From Marinobacter sp. (GTDB taxonomy: Bacteria > Pseudomonadota > Gammaproteobacteria > Pseudomonadales > Oleiphilaceae), in contig JAKDUK010000025.1 in NCBI GenBank assembly GCA_030457765.1, forward strand, positions 1 to 37,514: 37,514 bases of DNA. Direction: 5' to 3'. Each line of letters begins with the position of its first letter. Positions within the stretch are counted from its first letter, which is position 1. Positions 1-8,500 of this stretch are shown here, one piece after another. The translations under genes were made by a program, and so were the position numbers. Under the pieces are notes generated by a model, which was given only the letters and a program-made list of their open reading frames with translations, was not told where the DNA came from and did no database searches.

Positions 1-2
1 TG

Positions 3-50
3 TTTGTCACCGTGTTGGTGGGTGCCTATATTCGAAAGCTACTGCGGTAG
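3..50 (+). CDS. C-terminal tail of an unidentified protein (partial)
   Basis: One plus-strand frame is open from the window edge to a TAG at 48-50. It encodes a short hydrophobic stretch ending in basic residues (VTVLVGAYIRKLLR), which would suit the last helix and cytoplasmic tail of a membrane protein. It would be convergent with folE, 31 bases away. Fifteen codons are too few to identify a family, and the frame may not be coding at all. Confidence 0.25.
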   Translation, partial: FVTVLVGAYIRKLLR

Positions 51-81
51 GTTTCCAGGAGACGCAGGCCGCGCCCTGAGA

Positions 82-651
82 TTAAGCGCGGTTGCTCACA
101 AGCTGCAGGAACTCGGTCCGCGTTGCCTGGGATTTACGAAACTGCCCCAGCATCATGGAGGTTTTCATTTTAGAGTTCTGTTTTTGCACACCGCGCATCA
201 TCATGCACATGTGTTGGGCTTCGATAACCACTGCAACGCCCTTGGCGTTGGTCACGCTTTCTACTGCTTCGGCGATTTGGCGCGTCAGGTTCTCCTGAAT
301 CTGCAGTCTGCGGGCATACATGTCCACAATGCGCGCAAATTTCGATAGGCCCAGAACGTGGCCCTGGGGCAGGTAGGCAATGTGGCATTTGCCGATAAAC
401 GGCAGAATGTGGTGCTCGCACATGCTATAGAGCTCGATATCTTGCACCACAACCATCTCATCCATTGCGGATTCGAACACCGCATTGTTAACGAGATCGC
501 CAAGGTCCTGCTGGTAGCCCTTGGTGAGGAACTGCATAGCTTTGGCAGCACGCTTGGGTGTGTCTTGCAGACCTTCGCGGTTGGGATCTTCGCCCAGTCC
601 GTCGATGATGGCGCGGTAGTGGCCCGTCAGGTCGTCAAGGTGTTTGGTCAT
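82..651 (-). CDS. folE: GTP cyclohydrolase I (type IA, zinc dependent)
   Basis: This enzyme converts GTP to 7,8-dihydroneopterin triphosphate, the first step of tetrahydrofolate synthesis in the cytoplasm. The 189-residue protein shows the family signature [10 protein letters not shown] around residues 76-85. The zinc ligands are Cys78, His81 and Cys149, so this is the canonical zinc form rather than the metal-promiscuous FolE2 type. The length is typical of short bacterial FolE proteins. On the minus strand a possible -10 (TATTAA) with 17-base spacing to a weak TTTCAT lies 5' of the start; the promoter call is weak. It is a single gene, divergent from the hydrolase at 892. No Zur-like box was seen in front of it, although the zur operon is 1.2 kb away. 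Confidence 0.96.
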   Translation of the reverse strand: MTKHLDDLTGHYRAIIDGLGEDPNREGLQDTPKRAAKAMQFLTKGYQQDLGDLVNNAVFESAMDEMVVVQDIELYSMCEHHILPFIGKCHIAYLPQGHVLGLSKFARIVDMYARRLQIQENLTRQIAEAVESVTNAKGVAVVIEAQHMCMMMRGVQKQNSKMKTSMMLGQFRKSQATRTEFLQLVSNRA

Positions 652-891
652 AGTCTTGTCCGGTTCTCTTTAATAGTTTGAGGGTGAGCTAAATGAAAAG
701 GGTATTAAGCGAGGGCCAAAGCTTAAGTGAATTTGCCTTGTATCTCTACGGTTACTGTAATGCTCTGTGAAAACGACAGCTCTGGAGCGCGGTTTAAGAG
801 AGCCGTTTTGGCGCGTAGGCGCCTGGTTCTGGCGAGAAAGCCGGGTTTATTCTACAGTCGCAACTTGTGAAGGATTTATCGGGGACAACCC
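652..891. promoter_or_regulatory. Divergent intergenic region folE / hydrolase with candidate sigma-70 promoter
   Basis: These 240 bases separate two divergent genes and hold no convincing ORF. On the plus strand TTGCCT (733-738) and TGTAAT (756-761) are exactly 17 bases apart and could drive the hydrolase, giving a leader of about 125 bases. A GGGGA at 876-880 sits six bases before the ATG at 892 and would serve as its ribosome binding site. Start sites have not been shown; the promoter is a pattern match only. Confidence 0.35.
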
Positions 892-1812
892 ATGGAACAG
901 CACACACCTGGTATCAAGGACGAAACAACAGCCGGTTATGGCGTTACTGCACTTGAGCAATGGCAGCAGGGTGGCAAGTGGTTCACCTACGAGGGCCACG
1001 CGATATTCAGCCGAATGGCAGGTAAAGGCGAGCCGCTGGTACTGATGCACGGGTTCCCGACGGCCAGTTGGGATTGGAGCCCAATATGGCCCATGCTGGT
1101 TCAGAATAATAATGTGTTAGCTTTGGACATGTTGGGATTTGGTTTTTCTGACAAACCCCGTGAGCATGCCTACAGTATTGAGGATCAGGCAGACCTCATG
1201 CAAGGGTTGCTCGAAGGTCTAGGTCTGGAGTCTGTGCACTTTTTGGTTCATGACTACGGCTGTAGTGTTGCTCAGGAATTACTGGCCCGGGAGCAGGAAG
1301 GGCGGCTGCCTTTTCAGATGGCCAGTGTCTGTTTTTTAAACGGAGCGCTGTTTCCAGAAGTGCATAACCCGTTGTTGATTCAGAAGCTTTTGCGCAGCCC
1401 TTTGGGCGGGCTCCTGAGCCGAGGCCTGACCCGAGCCAGTTTCGAGCGCAATTTTCTGAGGCTGTTTGGCAGCAAAAGTATCCCAGACCAGCAGGATATG
1501 GACGATTTTTGGTACCTGCTCACCTACAACAATGGCCGGGGTATCCTGCATCACCTTATTCAGTTTATGGAAGAGCGCCGGTGCCACAGGCATCGTTGGG
1601 TGTCGGCTTTGCAAAATGCAGGGCAACCTATGCGCTTGGTTTCAGGTACCGCAGACCCTGTTTCGGGGGCGGCTATGGTTCAGCGTTATCATGAGATGAT
1701 TCCGAACGCCGATGTCGTGCCGTTGAGGAATGTTGGACATTATCCGCACTTTGAGAGCCCTTGGGAGGTGTTTGGCGCATACAGGGAGTTTCGCAAGCGC
1801 TGGGCCAAGTAG
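892..1812 (+). CDS. MEST-like alpha/beta hydrolase (haloalkane dehalogenase fold group)
   Basis: This 306-residue cytoplasmic alpha/beta hydrolase has no signal peptide. HGFPTAS at 53-59 supplies the oxyanion-hole HG. The nucleophile elbow reads VHDYGCSVAQE, which places Asp121 where most hydrolases have serine; Asp255 and His283 can complete the triad. An Asp nucleophile in an HDYG context is shared with haloalkane dehalogenases, epoxide hydrolases and the animal MEST/PEG1 family. The segments FPEVHNPLLIQKLL and RRWVSAL, and HYPHFESP near the C-terminus, resemble MEST more than the dehalogenases. The substrate is unknown. The gene stands alone and is convergent with znuB, 21 bases away. The fold assignment is firm; the MEST affinity rests on remembered sequence similarity. 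Confidence 0.85.
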   Translation: MEQHTPGIKDETTAGYGVTALEQWQQGGKWFTYEGHAIFSRMAGKGEPLVLMHGFPTASWDWSPIWPMLVQNNNVLALDMLGFGFSDKPREHAYSIEDQADLMQGLLEGLGLESVHFLVHDYGCSVAQELLAREQEGRLPFQMASVCFLNGALFPEVHNPLLIQKLLRSPLGGLLSRGLTRASFERNFLRLFGSKSIPDQQDMDDFWYLLTYNNGRGILHHLIQFMEERRCHRHRWVSALQNAGQPMRLVSGTADPVSGAAMVQRYHEMIPNADVVPLRNVGHYPHFESPWEVFGAYREFRKRWAK

Positions 1813-1833
1813 ATCCGTACCCGGGCGACGAGT

Positions 1834-2646
1834 TTATGGAACTCTTGGCAACCGGCTGCTATAGACAGCCATAAAGGTCACAAATGCCGTCACCACAACT
1901 GAGGGGCCGGCTGGTGTATCCAGATGCCATGACATACTCAGGCCACCAGTCACTGCCATAAACCCGAACACCACCGCCAATGCCGCCATCTGCTCTGGAG
2001 TGCTTGCCAACCGGCGTGCTGTAGCCGCCGGGATGATCAGCAGGGCGGTAATGAGCAGAACACCCACCATCTTCATGGCAACTGCAATCACCAGGGCGAA
2101 CATCAGCATAAGTATCAGGCGCAGGCGCTCAACTGGTACCCCTTCAACCCGCGCCAGTTCTTCGTGGATGGTGCTCATCAGCAAGCCCCGCCACAGAAGG
2201 GTTAACAGCGCTAGAATCACAATGGCGCCGCCGTAGATCCACAGCAAATCGTTGCGGTCCATGGCAAGTAAATCCCCGAACAGCAAGCCGGTGAGGTCTA
2301 TTCGTACATCCGGCATAAAGCTGAGTGCGACCAAACCAATAGCCAGGGCACTGTGGGCAAGAATGCCCAGCAGGGTGTCGGTAGCCAGGGTTTTGTTACG
2401 GGAAAACAACAGCAAAGCCACGGCGAGGATAACGCTGGTAATCATAACCCCTAGATTTAGCGGAACGCTGATCAGAAAGCTGAGAGCTATGCCCAGCAGC
2501 GCCGAATGAGCCAGTGTATCGCCGAAATACGCCATTCTTCGCCACACCACAAAGCAGCCCAGTGGCCCGGCAATCAATGCCACGCCCAAACCACCAATGA
2601 GTGCGCGCCAGAAGAAATCATTTAATACGGCATCAATGATGGTCAT
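1834..2646 (-). CDS. znuB: Zinc ABC transporter permease ZnuB
   Basis: This is the inner-membrane permease of the ZnuABC high-affinity zinc importer. The 270-residue product is almost entirely hydrophobic, with about eight membrane segments, and belongs to the ABC-3 family. WRRMAYFGDTLAHSALLG near residue 40 matches the conserved cytoplasmic coupling region of ZnuB/TroC proteins. The open frame extends 50 codons further upstream, but that part runs inside znuC and is low-complexity (Thr-rich). The ATG at 2646 is preceded by GAGGAA with a seven-base spacer, so it was chosen as the start. It overlaps the end of znuC by 14 bases, which implies translational coupling. It is the last gene of the zur-znuC-znuB operon and should be Zur repressed. 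Confidence 0.93.
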   Translation of the reverse strand: MTIIDAVLNDFFWRALIGGLGVALIAGPLGCFVVWRRMAYFGDTLAHSALLGIALSFLISVPLNLGVMITSVILAVALLLFSRNKTLATDTLLGILAHSALAIGLVALSFMPDVRIDLTGLLFGDLLAMDRNDLLWIYGGAIVILALLTLLWRGLLMSTIHEELARVEGVPVERLRLILMLMFALVIAVAMKMVGVLLITALLIIPAATARRLASTPEQMAALAVVFGFMAVTGGLSMSWHLDTPAGPSVVVTAFVTFMAVYSSRLPRVP

Positions 2647-3421
2647 GGTGACATTCCTCATGGCCGGTGGCTGCGCCCGAGTGCTCGGAACCGACAACGT
2701 TGCCATGCAGGTCGTGGCTGTGGTTGTGGTGGTGATGATACACCGCCAGGGATTCGGCCACCGGCTGACCGAAGGTCTCAATAAACGCAGGGTCATGGGA
2801 GATGTCTGCGGGAGACCCGCTGCAGCATATATGCTGGTTCAGGCAAATAACCTTGTCAGTGGCGGCCATCACCAGGTGCAGGTCGTGGGAAATCATGATG
2901 ACGCCGCAGTTCAGCTCGTCCCGCAGTTGCCGGATAAGATCGTAAAGCGCCGCCTGGCCATTTATATCGACCCCTTGTGCTGGCTCATCGAGCACCAGAA
3001 GATCCGGCCTTCGAGCCAACGCCCTGGCAAGCAGAAGTCGTTGCTGCTCGCCTCCGGAAAGGTGATGCACCGAGGCGTTGAGTAAATGGCCAACTCCGGT
3101 TCTTGCAAGCGCAGAGGTACACTCTGCCAGCGGCCGGCCACTGAGTAGCATGAAACGCTTAACGCTCAGAGGCAGGGTTGTTTCAAGGCTTAGATGTTGG
3201 GGAACATATCCGATAATCAGGTTCTTTGCGCGCGTCACGCGACCACTGGTTGCAGCTTGTATGCCCAGAACAGATTTGATCAACGTGGTTTTACCCGCAC
3301 CGTTAGGCCCGATGATGGTGATAATGTCGCCCCGGTGCAGTGACAGGTTTACCCGATCAACAACCGGGCGACCTTCGAATCGGACGGTTAGGTTCTCGAT
3401 AGCGACCAATGCATCACTCAT
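2633..3421 (-). CDS. znuC: Zinc ABC transporter ATPase ZnuC with His-rich tail
   Basis: This is the ATP-hydrolysing subunit of the zinc importer. The 262-residue protein has Walker A GPNGAGKT (38-45), ABC signature LSGGEQQR (121-128), Walker B LLVLDEP (141-147) and the switch histidine at 180. The last 34 residues (229-262) contain 13 histidines plus Cys257, starting with HHHH at 229; this tail probably binds zinc in the cytoplasm. The ORF is open for 30 more codons upstream, but those lie inside zur. The ATG at 3421 overlaps the zur stop by eight bases and starts the normal domain. The periplasmic partner ZnuA is not in this window. Confidence 0.95.
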   Translation of the reverse strand: MSDALVAIENLTVRFEGRPVVDRVNLSLHRGDIITIIGPNGAGKTTLIKSVLGIQAATSGRVTRAKNLIIGYVPQHLSLETTLPLSVKRFMLLSGRPLAECTSALARTGVGHLLNASVHHLSGGEQQRLLLARALARRPDLLVLDEPAQGVDINGQAALYDLIRQLRDELNCGVIMISHDLHLVMAATDKVICLNQHICCSGSPADISHDPAFIETFGQPVAESLAVYHHHHNHSHDLHGNVVGSEHSGAATGHEECHHDHH

Positions 3422-3905
3422 GGTGTGGCCCCGTGTGGCAGCCGGGGCAAAGGCCGGCCACCTCCAGTGTGATGGCTTCGGTGCGGAATGCTTCAGCGCC
3501 AGTGGCGTCATGTATCGCCTTGGCGACCGAGGTGTCGGTTAGTTCCAGAACATTGCCGCAGGCGCGGCAGATAAGAAACATCCCCGTGTGGTGTTCACCG
3601 GCATGGGCGCAACCGGTAAACGCGTTAAGCGACGCTATACGGTGTACCAGCCCGTGCTGCTGCAAAAAATCCAGTGCCCGGTATACCGTTGGAGGTGCAG
3701 CGTTGTGGCCTTCGGAGGTGAGTTCTGCGAGCACATCGTAGGCACCAAGGGGCTTGTGAGACTGCCAAATAAGTTCCAGCACACGTTCACGAGTAGGGGT
3801 CAGGCGAGCGTTTTTTTGCTGGCAGATTTCTCTGGCGTCAGTCAAAGCCTGGCTGACGCAATCGTCGTGATTATGTGGGCGGTACGGAAGCGCACGGGAA
3901 GGCAT
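3414..3905 (-). CDS. zur: Zinc uptake regulator Zur (Fur family)
   Basis: This is a zinc-sensing repressor of zinc-uptake genes. The 163-residue protein has the Fur-family layout: a winged helix of about residues 35-90 (LTPTRERVLELI, PPTVYRALDFL), then a dimerisation domain. Two CxxC pairs (113-116 and 153-156) form the structural zinc site. The central region CAHAGEHHTGMF supplies candidate regulatory ligands. A His-rich start (PHNHDD) and end (GPHHE) may add weak zinc binding. It leads the operon, and its promoter carries a Zur-box-like sequence, so it probably autoregulates. AGGAT about eight bases before the ATG serves as ribosome binding site. Linkage to znuCB argues for Zur rather than Fur or PerR. 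Confidence 0.94.
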   Translation of the reverse strand: MPSRALPYRPHNHDDCVSQALTDAREICQQKNARLTPTRERVLELIWQSHKPLGAYDVLAELTSEGHNAAPPTVYRALDFLQQHGLVHRIASLNAFTGCAHAGEHHTGMFLICRACGNVLELTDTSVAKAIHDATGAEAFRTEAITLEVAGLCPGCHTGPHHE

Positions 3906-3910
3906 GGCGG

Positions 3911-3953
3911 GTATCCTGCAGAATTTGCAACATTATAACATTTGCAGGGATAC
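3911..3953 (-). promoter_or_regulatory. Zur-box-like operator and promoter of zur-znuC-znuB
   Basis: On the minus strand, bases 3945-3924 read GCAAATGTTATAATGTTGCA and onward, close to the known gammaproteobacterial Zur-box pattern (GAAATGTTATANTATAACATTTC). The central TATAAT (3937-3932) has the position of a -10 element, about 27 bases before the zur ATG, so a bound repressor would occlude RNA polymerase. The box is enclosed by an outer inverted repeat, GTATCCTGCA (3911-3920) and TGCAGGGATAC (3943-3953), which differs by one inserted G. No clear -35 hexamer is visible. Confidence 0.7.
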
Positions 3954-3975
3954 CGCTGCCATGGGGCAAGGCAAT

Positions 3976-4012
3976 AACCTGAGCGCTGCGTTGGCTTTGC
4001 GGTGTTCAGGTT
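3976..4012 (-). terminator. Possible terminator after the pil-chp operon
   Basis: A seven-base inverted repeat, AACCTGA at 3976-3982 and TCAGGTT at 4006-4012, lies just past the chpC stop, with a loop region that can add a few GC pairs. The U-tract on the minus strand is short (ATT), so termination efficiency is doubtful. The whole 3906-4018 interval otherwise holds only the zur promoter. Confidence 0.33.
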
Positions 4013-4018
4013 TTGTAC

Positions 4019-4474
4019 TTACGCCAAGGAGTTGCTGGCGAGAGATTCCAGGTAGTCCAGGTTGGGAATCCAGGCTTCTTCACCATCCACTTCAACCTGC
4101 ATCAGATCGGCAGGCCCATTTTCGCCAGCCAACTGCTTAACGTGATCTTCAGTAATGCGAACCTGGCTTGGTATGCCTTGGGTAATCAGCGCCATGAAGC
4201 GGAGCTTCGTGTTGTTGATTGAGTTAAGCACCACAATTCGGCCACGGTTATCACCGGGGATAGAGAGGTTTCCGCCATTGGCAGCGTCGTAGGATATAAC
4301 CGGTAAGTTCAGGCCGCGCCACTCCAAGTGGCCGGCCAGCCAGTCTGGCGCGCCGGGACCCGCGTCGTTACTGGCGTAATCCACCACCTCGGCAATGGAC
4401 ACGTTGGGTAGTAAAAGCTGCCGACCGCCTACGGGAATCATAACGCAGGAGAGGGTTTGGCTGTTGTCATTCAT
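4019..4474 (-). CDS. chpC: CheW-like adaptor ChpC
   Basis: This is a second CheW-type coupling protein of the Pil-Chp pathway, expected to link the ChpA kinase to additional receptors. The 151-residue protein is a single CheW domain: GGRQLLLPNVSIAEVVDY at the start, HLEWRGLNLPVISYD in the middle, and GRIVVLNSIN followed by RFMALITQGIP. The frame stays open 35 codons upstream inside chpB. The ATG at 4474 was chosen because GAGGA, overlapping the chpB stop, lies nine bases before it and the CheW domain begins there. It is the last gene of the operon, 11 bases after chpB. The chpD and chpE genes that follow chpC in P. aeruginosa are absent. Confidence 0.85.
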   Translation of the reverse strand: MNDNSQTLSCVMIPVGGRQLLLPNVSIAEVVDYASNDAGPGAPDWLAGHLEWRGLNLPVISYDAANGGNLSIPGDNRGRIVVLNSINNTKLRFMALITQGIPSQVRITEDHVKQLAGENGPADLMQVEVDGEEAWIPNLDYLESLASNSLA

Positions 4475-4485
4475 TGCTTGTGTCC

Positions 4486-5538
4486 TCAGGCGGAGCCGCG
4501 TTTCTGCCGGCTTTTCAGCAGACAGGATTTTTCGATGGTATTGATCAGTTCCCGAGCCAGTTGCTCGGGCGTTCCGCAAAAACTGGCACAGCCTGTGGCG
4601 GCTATGGAATCTGGCATCGAGCTATTGCCACAACTTGTGCTCTCCTGAACCCAGATCTGGCTACCATAGGCCTTGAGCAAAGGTGCTGCAATAACACCGT
4701 CGTTACCCATGCCGGAAAACAGGATCGCATGGCAGCGCGCGCCGTAATGATCTGCTGTGTTTAACAACACCTGGTCAATAGAGGGGCCATAGGGCCCGGG
4801 CCAGGGAGTGCTCTGTTCGGTAAGCACGCCAGTGCTGTCAAATTTCCACTCGTGTTCAACCGGCATCAATACGACATCGCCGTTTTTCACTCTGTAGTTT
4901 TCTTCAGCGTGCCGCAGTTTGTAGTGGGCATGCCTGCCAAGTACCCGGGTGAGCACCTCGGCAAAATGGTCATCAATATGCTGAGCGTATATAAACCCAA
5001 CGGGTAAACCTGGCGGCAGACAGTCCAAAAATGCCTTTACGGCGGCCGGTCCACCCAGCGAAGCGCACAACACCCAGACATTCTCGGCCACAGAATCTGG
5101 TGCTGCAGGCGTCAACCACTGGGGCAGTTCGGACGACACCGGGCGTTCTGGCGCCTGCTCCTCCAGTTCTTCAAGGCTGGCCTTGGAGTCCAGTTGTTCC
5201 AGTTCGCCCAGTTGCTTTTCCAGCTTGCCCAGCAGTCTTCGTTCCCAGCGAAAATAATCTGGGCTGCCGGGTGCCGGAGCCTGATCCAGTCCAAAAAGCA
5301 CCGGCACCTCGGTGTTTTCCAGAAGGTAATCGAACAGGGCCGGGTGATCTGCTTCATCTTCCAGGGTGATAAGCCAGAGCCCGGCATCCGGAAACTCAGG
5401 GTAATCCTGCAGTCTTTGAGGATCTCCGGAGAAGCAGACCTCCAGGCCGAATTTGGCGGCTGCTGCCTGCAGACGGTGTCTCTGCAGAACAACATCCGAC
5501 ACAATTGCGACCTGAGCCCGACCATTAGGGCCGGTCAT
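4486..5538 (-). CDS. chpB: Receptor methylesterase ChpB (CheB family)
   Basis: ChpB removes methyl groups from PilJ glutamates and so opposes PilK. In the 350-residue protein the C-terminal domain (about 150-335) carries the CheB triad: Ser160 in CASLGGP, His187 in YAQHIDDHF, and Asp280 in SGMGNDG. The first 110 residues look like a receiver remnant. Where a receiver has its phospho-acceptor strand, this protein reads GLWLITLEDEAD, without the usual D-x-x-M-P pattern, so control by phosphorylation is doubtful. An acidic linker (about 105-135) joins the two parts. The ATG at 5538 shares one base with the chpA stop (TGATG); a GTG three bases earlier is an equally possible start. Confidence 0.9.
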   Translation of the reverse strand: MTGPNGRAQVAIVSDVVLQRHRLQAAAAKFGLEVCFSGDPQRLQDYPEFPDAGLWLITLEDEADHPALFDYLLENTEVPVLFGLDQAPAPGSPDYFRWERRLLGKLEKQLGELEQLDSKASLEELEEQAPERPVSSELPQWLTPAAPDSVAENVWVLCASLGGPAAVKAFLDCLPPGLPVGFIYAQHIDDHFAEVLTRVLGRHAHYKLRHAEENYRVKNGDVVLMPVEHEWKFDSTGVLTEQSTPWPGPYGPSIDQVLLNTADHYGARCHAILFSGMGNDGVIAAPLLKAYGSQIWVQESTSCGNSSMPDSIAATGCASFCGTPEQLARELINTIEKSCLLKSRQKRGSA

Positions 5539-8500
5539 CACTGCTTACCGGTCAGCCGTTCGATGGTCTTCAGCAATTCGGTCTCCTGGAACGGTTTGCC
5601 GAGGTATTCGTTTACGCCGATTGCTAATGCCCGTTCACGGTGTTTTTCGCCGGTTCGTGAGGTAATCATGCAAATAGGCATATCTCGCAGGTTATCGTCG
5701 TGGCGCACGAAGCTGGCTACTTCAAAGCCGTCCATGCGCGGCATCTCGATATCCAGCAACATAAGATCCGGTTGGTGATCCTGCAACTGGGCCACCGCAT
5801 CCAGGCCATCTTTTGCGGTGATAACCTCCATGCCGTTACGCTCCAGCAAGCGGGAGGTAACCTTTCGGACGGTTACCGAGTCGTCTACCACCATGACTAC
5901 CGTAGCGCGTTCTTCGAAGCGCGCGGCCTCCCGTGCCTTCTCCAGGTCGGCCAAGCGCTCGCGCTCAGACAAGATGTCGGAGCGAATCATGGCCGGCAGA
6001 TCGAGAATCACGACCACATTGCCATCACCGAGAATGGTTGCACCGGATACGCCGCGAACGGTTCCGAACTGTGGACCAAGCGACTTAACCACGATTTCCC
6101 GGCTGCCCATCAGGTTATCTACTTGCAAAGCCATGGGCTGCTCGGCACCCCGAACCAGAATGACCGGCAGCGGTAGAGCCTGGCCTTGGAGCTTGGGATG
6201 GTGATCACTGTTCAACAGGCTACCGAGATACTGTAAGCGATATTCCTGGCCAGCGTATTCGTACATGGGCGCATCTGGCTTGTAGTATTCTTCAAGCTCG
6301 TAGGTGCTTACCCGCACAATACCTTCGATGGTGTTAAGTGGAATGGCATAAAAATCTTCGCCTGTAGATACCATCAGGGCGCGGTTTACCGACACGGTAA
6401 ATGGCAACCTCACGGTAAACACGGTGCCTCGGCCAAGCTGCGATTCAATATCCAGGCTGCCACCTAGCTGCTTAATCTCGCTGGCAACCACGTCCATACC
6501 CACACCGCGCCCGGAAATTTGGGTAACCGCCTGGGCGGTGGAGAATCCCGGTTGCAGGATAAACTGAAGGATTTCCCGTTCGGAAAGCTCTTCGTCTTCG
6601 CGCAGCAAGCCCTGGCGAATGGCTTTTTCACGAATAACAGAAGATGGAATGCCGGCGCCGTCGTCGATCATACGAAGCACCACATCGCCGCCTTCGCGGG
6701 CCAGCGACAGAGTAACGTCGCCCGCTTCTGCTTTGCCGCTTTTCTGGCGATCAGCCGGGCTCTCGATGCCGTGGTCTATGGCGTTTCGCAGCATGTGCTC
6801 CAGCGGCGCAATCATGCGTTCCAAAATGGTGCGGTCCATTTCGCCTTCGGCGTTGCGTACATCAAACTCCACTTTTTTGCCCAGCTCGCCGCTGATCTGG
6901 CGAACAATCCTGCGCAGACGGGGCACCATGGAGGCGAACGGAATCATACGGGTCTTCATCAGACCTTCCTGCAGTTCCGTATTGATGCGGGACTGTTGCA
7001 CCAGCAGGGTTTCTGTATCTCGAACTCGATCAGTCAGGGTCTCGCGGAGGTCTGCTAGGTCTGAGGAAGACTCGGTCAGAGCTCGCGACAGCTGCTGTAT
7101 GGACGAGTACCGGTCCATTTCCAGGGGGTCGAAGTCCTCTCCGTAATCCGGGCCATGCTCTTTCTCTGCGCTAAACAAAATTTGAGCTTCGGTTTCTATA
7201 TCCATTCGGCGCAGCTGTTCGCGCAAGCGCTCGATGGTGGCCGCCATTTCATCCAGAGTATGGCCAAAATCGCTGCTTTGCTGCTCAAGTCGGCCACGGG
7301 TGATACTGGTTTCCCCGGCCAGGTTAACCAGTTCGTCCAACAGCGGTGCAGATACCCGAATGGTTTCCTGGGCCGTTCGCGGTGCTTCTGCGGCTCTATT
7401 TCGCACTTTTTCTGGAGCCTTGGCACGGGCAGCAGGCTGGGGCTTGGTTTTGGCAGCTGGTTCTGGCGGTGTTGTTGCCGGCTGTGGTTCGTTCGCCGGT
7501 TCAATGGCTGCCGTGCCAGATTTGGCGCGTTCGCGTATGTCTGCGACCAGAGCAATAATGGCGTCGTGATCTTCGGTAATGGTTAGCCACTGACCATCAT
7601 CAGGGGCGTTGCCAGCCAGATCGATCAAACGGGTTTCGAACGTATGCGCTTTGTCGCCCAGCAGGGTTAGCTGGGACAGACGAGCTCCACCTTTCAGTGT
7701 ATGCAGTGCGCGCTGCGCCTCCTGATTGAAGTGATTGTTGCCCGGTTCTTTGCGCCAGTCCTCAAGGAGCTGTTCCAACTGGTCCATGATTTCGCTGGCT
7801 TCTTCCAGGAATATGTCCAGAATTTCCGGATCGACAGCCTCTTGGTCTGCGGTCGCTGCTTCTTCTGGTGACAACTCTTGCCGGTCTGGCTCCAGGCTCT
7901 GAGTGTTATTAAACGCTGCAAGCAACTCAGTATCGGCGACAGGCTCATTATTTTGTGCCAGTTCACCGAGCATGGCTTTTAAATTGTCGAGGCCGCGACC
8001 ACTGAGCGTGAACAGCAGCTGTTGGTTGCCCGGATTAAATAAAAGCGTATCAAGTGCGTCTGACCAGGCTTCAGCCAGATCCGCAACAGGATCAAGATCA
8101 GACAGCCGTGCGCCACCCTTGAGAGTGTGCAGCTCCTGTTGCAGCTGTGCAATGCCGGCCATCGACTCTGGGTCATCGCGCCATTGGTCGAGGCATTCGC
8201 TTATGGCGTCGTGAATCTCGATACCTTCGTCCAGGAAGATACTGGCGAGTTCATGGTTGTCCTCCGATGGCGCGGTTTCTTCTGGCGCCGCCTGGAGTTC
8301 GCTTTCTTCAGGTTCAGCGATCTCAGGAGCCAGGTCGCCACGGAGAATGGCTTCAACCTGAGCTATCAGGTCGTTTGCGGGCGGGCAGGGCTTTTGGGTA
8401 GCAACCTGTTCAACCATCTGCGCAAGCCGGTCGTGGCAGGCAAACAGTAGGTTGTTCATTTGGTCGCTGGCTTCAAGCTGGCCTTCTGCCACTTTCTCGA

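Noticed and set aside
5031..5778. Plus-strand frames opposite chpB and the end of chpA
   Set aside because: Both strands cannot be coding here; the minus strand has intact CheB and receiver motifs, and the plus frames have none.
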